NCBI GenBank assembly: GCA_964440525.1
Contig: CAYTTC010000052.1
Span: 1 to 23,233, forward strand
Length of the DNA stretch: 23,233 nucleotides
DNA from: DASWJZ01 sp964440525
GTDB taxonomy: Bacteria > Pseudomonadota > Alphaproteobacteria > Rhizobiales > Afifellaceae
Direction of reading: 5' to 3'
In this document: in pieces, positions 21,620 through 23,233 of the stretch
Numbering within the stretch: the stretch's first letter is position 1
Layout: every line of letters begins with the position of its first letter
Position numbers and translations under genes: made by a program
The notes under the pieces: model-generated
The model's database searches: none
What the model saw: the letters and a program-made list of their open reading frames with translations, nothing else
What the model was told of the DNA's origin: nothing

Positions 21620-21740
21620 GATCAGGGCGCGTCCCCTCCCCCTTGCGGGGAGGGGATCGGGGAGGGGTAGCGCGACATCGTGACTGGGCGCCGGCGATAC
21701 CCCCACCCCAGCCCTCCCCCGCAAGGGGGGAGGGAGCAGC
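21620..21740. repeat. GC-rich palindromic repeat between binding-protein and ATPase genes
   Basis: The stretch contains CCCTCCCCCTTGCGGGGAGG (about 21633-21652), a related GGGGAGGGG unit, and near its right end the 24-bp palindromic unit (21712-21735) identical to 19029-19052. It belongs to the same family as the block at 18908-19060. It could fold into stable hairpins that cut down read-through from the binding-protein gene to the transporter genes, giving the usual excess of binding protein. Confidence 0.75.
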
Positions 21741-21743
21741 GCA

Positions 21744-22781
21744 TCACTCCGAAACTGGCGTCGACTCGTTGACCGGCACGCGGAAATCGCCGCTCAGGAT
21801 GAGCGCTTCCTTGTCCTTGATCATCTGCACGACGTCGGCGGGAAGCTTGCTCTCCCAGTCATGCAGAGGCGCAAGCGATGCGCCGCCCTTGGTCATGGTG
21901 GAAAACGTGCCGAAATCCTGTGCCGTGAACACACCGGCCTGCACCTGCTTCACCGCGGCCTGGATGGTCGGCCACGTGTCCCAGACCGGGCCGGTCACGA
22001 CTGTATCGGGGGCGAGCGACGCCTGATCCGACATATTGGAGAAGGCGACGATTCCCTTCTCCTGCGCCGCCTCGATAACGCCGAAGCGCTCTGCATAGAT
22101 CGCGTCGACGCCGGCCGAGATCAGCGCGAGCGCCGCTTCCTTGGCTTTGGGCGGGTCGAAGAACGAGCCGATGAAGCTCACCTTGCACTTCACCGCTGGG
22201 TTCACTTCCTTGGCGCCCGAGCAGAATGCATTCGTGAGCCGTGCCACCTCGGGGATATCCATCGCCGCGACGGTTCCGATGACGTTCGACTTGGTGAGCT
22301 TTCCGGCGATCATACCGGAGAGATAGGCCGGCTCATGGATCCAGTTGTCGAAGACGGCGAAATTCGGTTCCGCCGGGCCCTGTCCCGATCCCATGACGAA
22401 GGCGACGTCGGGAAATTCCTCCGCGACACGGCGGGTGATATCCTCGGCCGCGAAAGCGTCGCCGGAGATCACCTTGTAGCCGTCGCGGGCGAATTCCCTC
22501 AGCACACGCGCATAGTCGGCCGAGGGCACGCTCTCGGCCCAGGTGTACTCGGTACCAAGCTCTTCCTCGGACTTCAGCAGCGCCTCGTGCACCTGGTTGA
22601 CCCAGGGCTCCTCGATCGGCGTGGAGAAGATCGCCGCGATCTTCATCTTCTCCTGCGCAACCGCCGCGCCAGGGATGACGACGGCGGCGAAAACGCCGGC
22701 GACGGTGAGCGCCAGAAGCTTGCGCCGATCGAAGCCGAAACCGGTGTGCTTACCGGTCATCTCACGATTGGAAAACGACAT
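21744..22781 (-). CDS. BMP-family periplasmic nucleoside/nucleobase-binding protein
   Basis: The protein has 345 residues from ATG 22781, chosen because AGGAGG lies five bases upstream. The leader contains FDRRKLLALTVAGVFAAVVI and ends AVA before QEK; the paired arginines make a Tat route plausible. The mature protein has the BMP/Med pattern: IAAIFSTPIEEPWVNQVHEAL, VISGDAFAAEDITRRVAEEFPDVAFVMGSG, NWIHEPAYLSGMIAGKLTKSN, CKVSFIGSFFDPPKAKEAALALISAGVDAIYAE and a FSNMSDQ segment near the binding site. Members with known ligands bind purine or pyrimidine nucleosides; the codA-like gene downstream suggests a nucleobase or nucleoside. It is the first gene of the operon; a RutR-like operator lies about 90 bp upstream. 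Confidence 0.92.
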   Translation of the reverse strand: MSFSNREMTGKHTGFGFDRRKLLALTVAGVFAAVVIPGAAVAQEKMKIAAIFSTPIEEPWVNQVHEALLKSEEELGTEYTWAESVPSADYARVLREFARDGYKVISGDAFAAEDITRRVAEEFPDVAFVMGSGQGPAEPNFAVFDNWIHEPAYLSGMIAGKLTKSNVIGTVAAMDIPEVARLTNAFCSGAKEVNPAVKCKVSFIGSFFDPPKAKEAALALISAGVDAIYAERFGVIEAAQEKGIVAFSNMSDQASLAPDTVVTGPVWDTWPTIQAAVKQVQAGVFTAQDFGTFSTMTKGGASLAPLHDWESKLPADVVQMIKDKEALILSGDFRVPVNESTPVSE

Positions 22782-22869
22782 CTGCCCCTCCTGAAATGCT
22801 GCGGGCCGAGGGCGCGAACCGCCCCGGCTTTCCCGTGTCTTCGGACAGCTTAGGGGCTGCCGCACAGTT

Positions 22870-22885
22870 TTGTCTACATGGTCAA
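22870..22885. promoter_or_regulatory. RutR-like operator upstream of the nucleobase importer operon
   Basis: Read on the minus strand the site is TTGACCATGTAGACAA. The RutR (TetR family, uracil/thymine-responsive) consensus known from E. coli is TTGACCANNTGGTCAA; the left half matches fully and the right half at five of seven positions. It is the centre of a 20-bp imperfect palindrome with TTTTG and CAAAA ends (22868-22887). Its place, 89 bp before the binding-protein start, fits control of the importer and the codA-like gene by pyrimidines. The rutR gene itself is not in the window. Confidence 0.55.
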
Positions 22886-22991
22886 AAATGCGGCAGAGAT
22901 GGCGCGAGCATGGGCAGCGTTGCGGCGCCGGACTTAGTGTGGTTTCGCCCGAGGCGGTCGCGCCCTGGAGGAACCAGGGAACAGCGCGATG

Positions 22992-23233
22992 CTACGCCGC
23001 AGACGCCACGTTGGGCTCGGCGGGCTCGCTCATGGCGAGGAGACGATCGACGGTATCGGCGGTGACCGGCGGCGAAAGCAGAAAACCCTGCAATTCGTCG
23101 CAGCCGATACGCTGCAGAGCGTCCCGTTGCTCAACCGTCTCGACGCCCTCCGCAGTGACCTCGACGCGAAGAGCGCGAGCGAGGTTCACCATGGCCTCCA
23201 CGATCGCGTCCGATGCCGCGTCGGAGCCGAGGT
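22992..23233 (-). CDS. EAL-domain cyclic-di-GMP phosphodiesterase-like protein, C-terminal part
   Basis: The frame is open to the right edge of the window, so only about 80 C-terminal residues are visible. The sequence DAIVEAMVNLARALRVEVTA followed by EGVET is the last core segment of an EAL domain (the glutamate in AEGVET is a conserved active-site residue). GCDELQGFLLSPPVTADTVDRLL is the usual QGYLFSRPV-type ending. EAL domains hydrolyse cyclic-di-GMP; the catalytic EAL/ExLxR part lies outside the window, so activity cannot be judged. It is on the same strand as the importer operon, with 210 bp between. Confidence 0.85.
   Translation of the reverse strand, partial: LGSDAASDAIVEAMVNLARALRVEVTAEGVETVEQRDALQRIGCDELQGFLLSPPVTADTVDRLLAMSEPAEPNVASAA

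Overview
The window is a GC-rich, gene-dense stretch of an alphaproteobacterial chromosome, most likely Hyphomicrobiales (Rhizobium/Sinorhizobium/Mesorhizobium-like). This rests on the protein family set (rhizobial-type pyruvate carboxylase start, DUF1194 protein, single-domain ModE, LigD polymerase, BMP-type nucleoside importer) and on GC-rich interspersed palindromes. No rRNA, tRNA or CRISPR was seen.

Layout. (1) 1-85: start of pyc, reading leftward off the window. (2) 260-2398: a secreted von Willebrand-type DUF1194 gene, then an opposite-strand gene of unknown function (1076-2227) that looks like a PIN-type nuclease with a very large insertion, then a second, diverged copy of the last 148 bp of the DUF1194 gene. 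The arrangement is that of a one-gene cassette inserted at a gene 3' end. (3) 2414-2893: M23-like protein lacking usual catalytic histidines. (4) 2983-8982: a GntR/FCD regulator divergent from a molybdenum hydroxylase operon (FAD subunit, 2Fe-2S subunit, and a molybdopterin subunit split into two coupled genes), followed by an EthD-like protein and an amidohydrolase; substrate unknown. (5) 8979-12952, minus strand: modE, modA, modB, modC and a tagatose/psicose 3-epimerase-like gene, with a clear ModE-box palindrome before modA. (6) 13009-16403, minus strand: otsA, a stand-alone LigD-type polymerase, about 570 bp without a convincing gene, and a small secreted protein. (7) 16540-22781, minus strand: a BMP-family nucleoside/nucleobase ABC importer (binding protein, double ATPase, two permeases) and a cytosine-deaminase-like enzyme, preceded by a good match to the RutR operator. 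(8) 22992-23233: C-terminal part of an EAL-domain protein.

How it fits together. The molybdate transporter and ModE sit beside a molybdenum-dependent hydroxylase, so cofactor metal supply and a consumer enzyme are neighbours. The nucleobase importer and the CodA-like deaminase form an uptake-and-deaminate unit, probably controlled by pyrimidine availability. Several palindromic repeats lie between or within these genes; one is translated in frame as the last roughly 50 residues of a permease. The most novel material is the PIN-like cassette at 1067-2250, and next the four-subunit hydroxylase.
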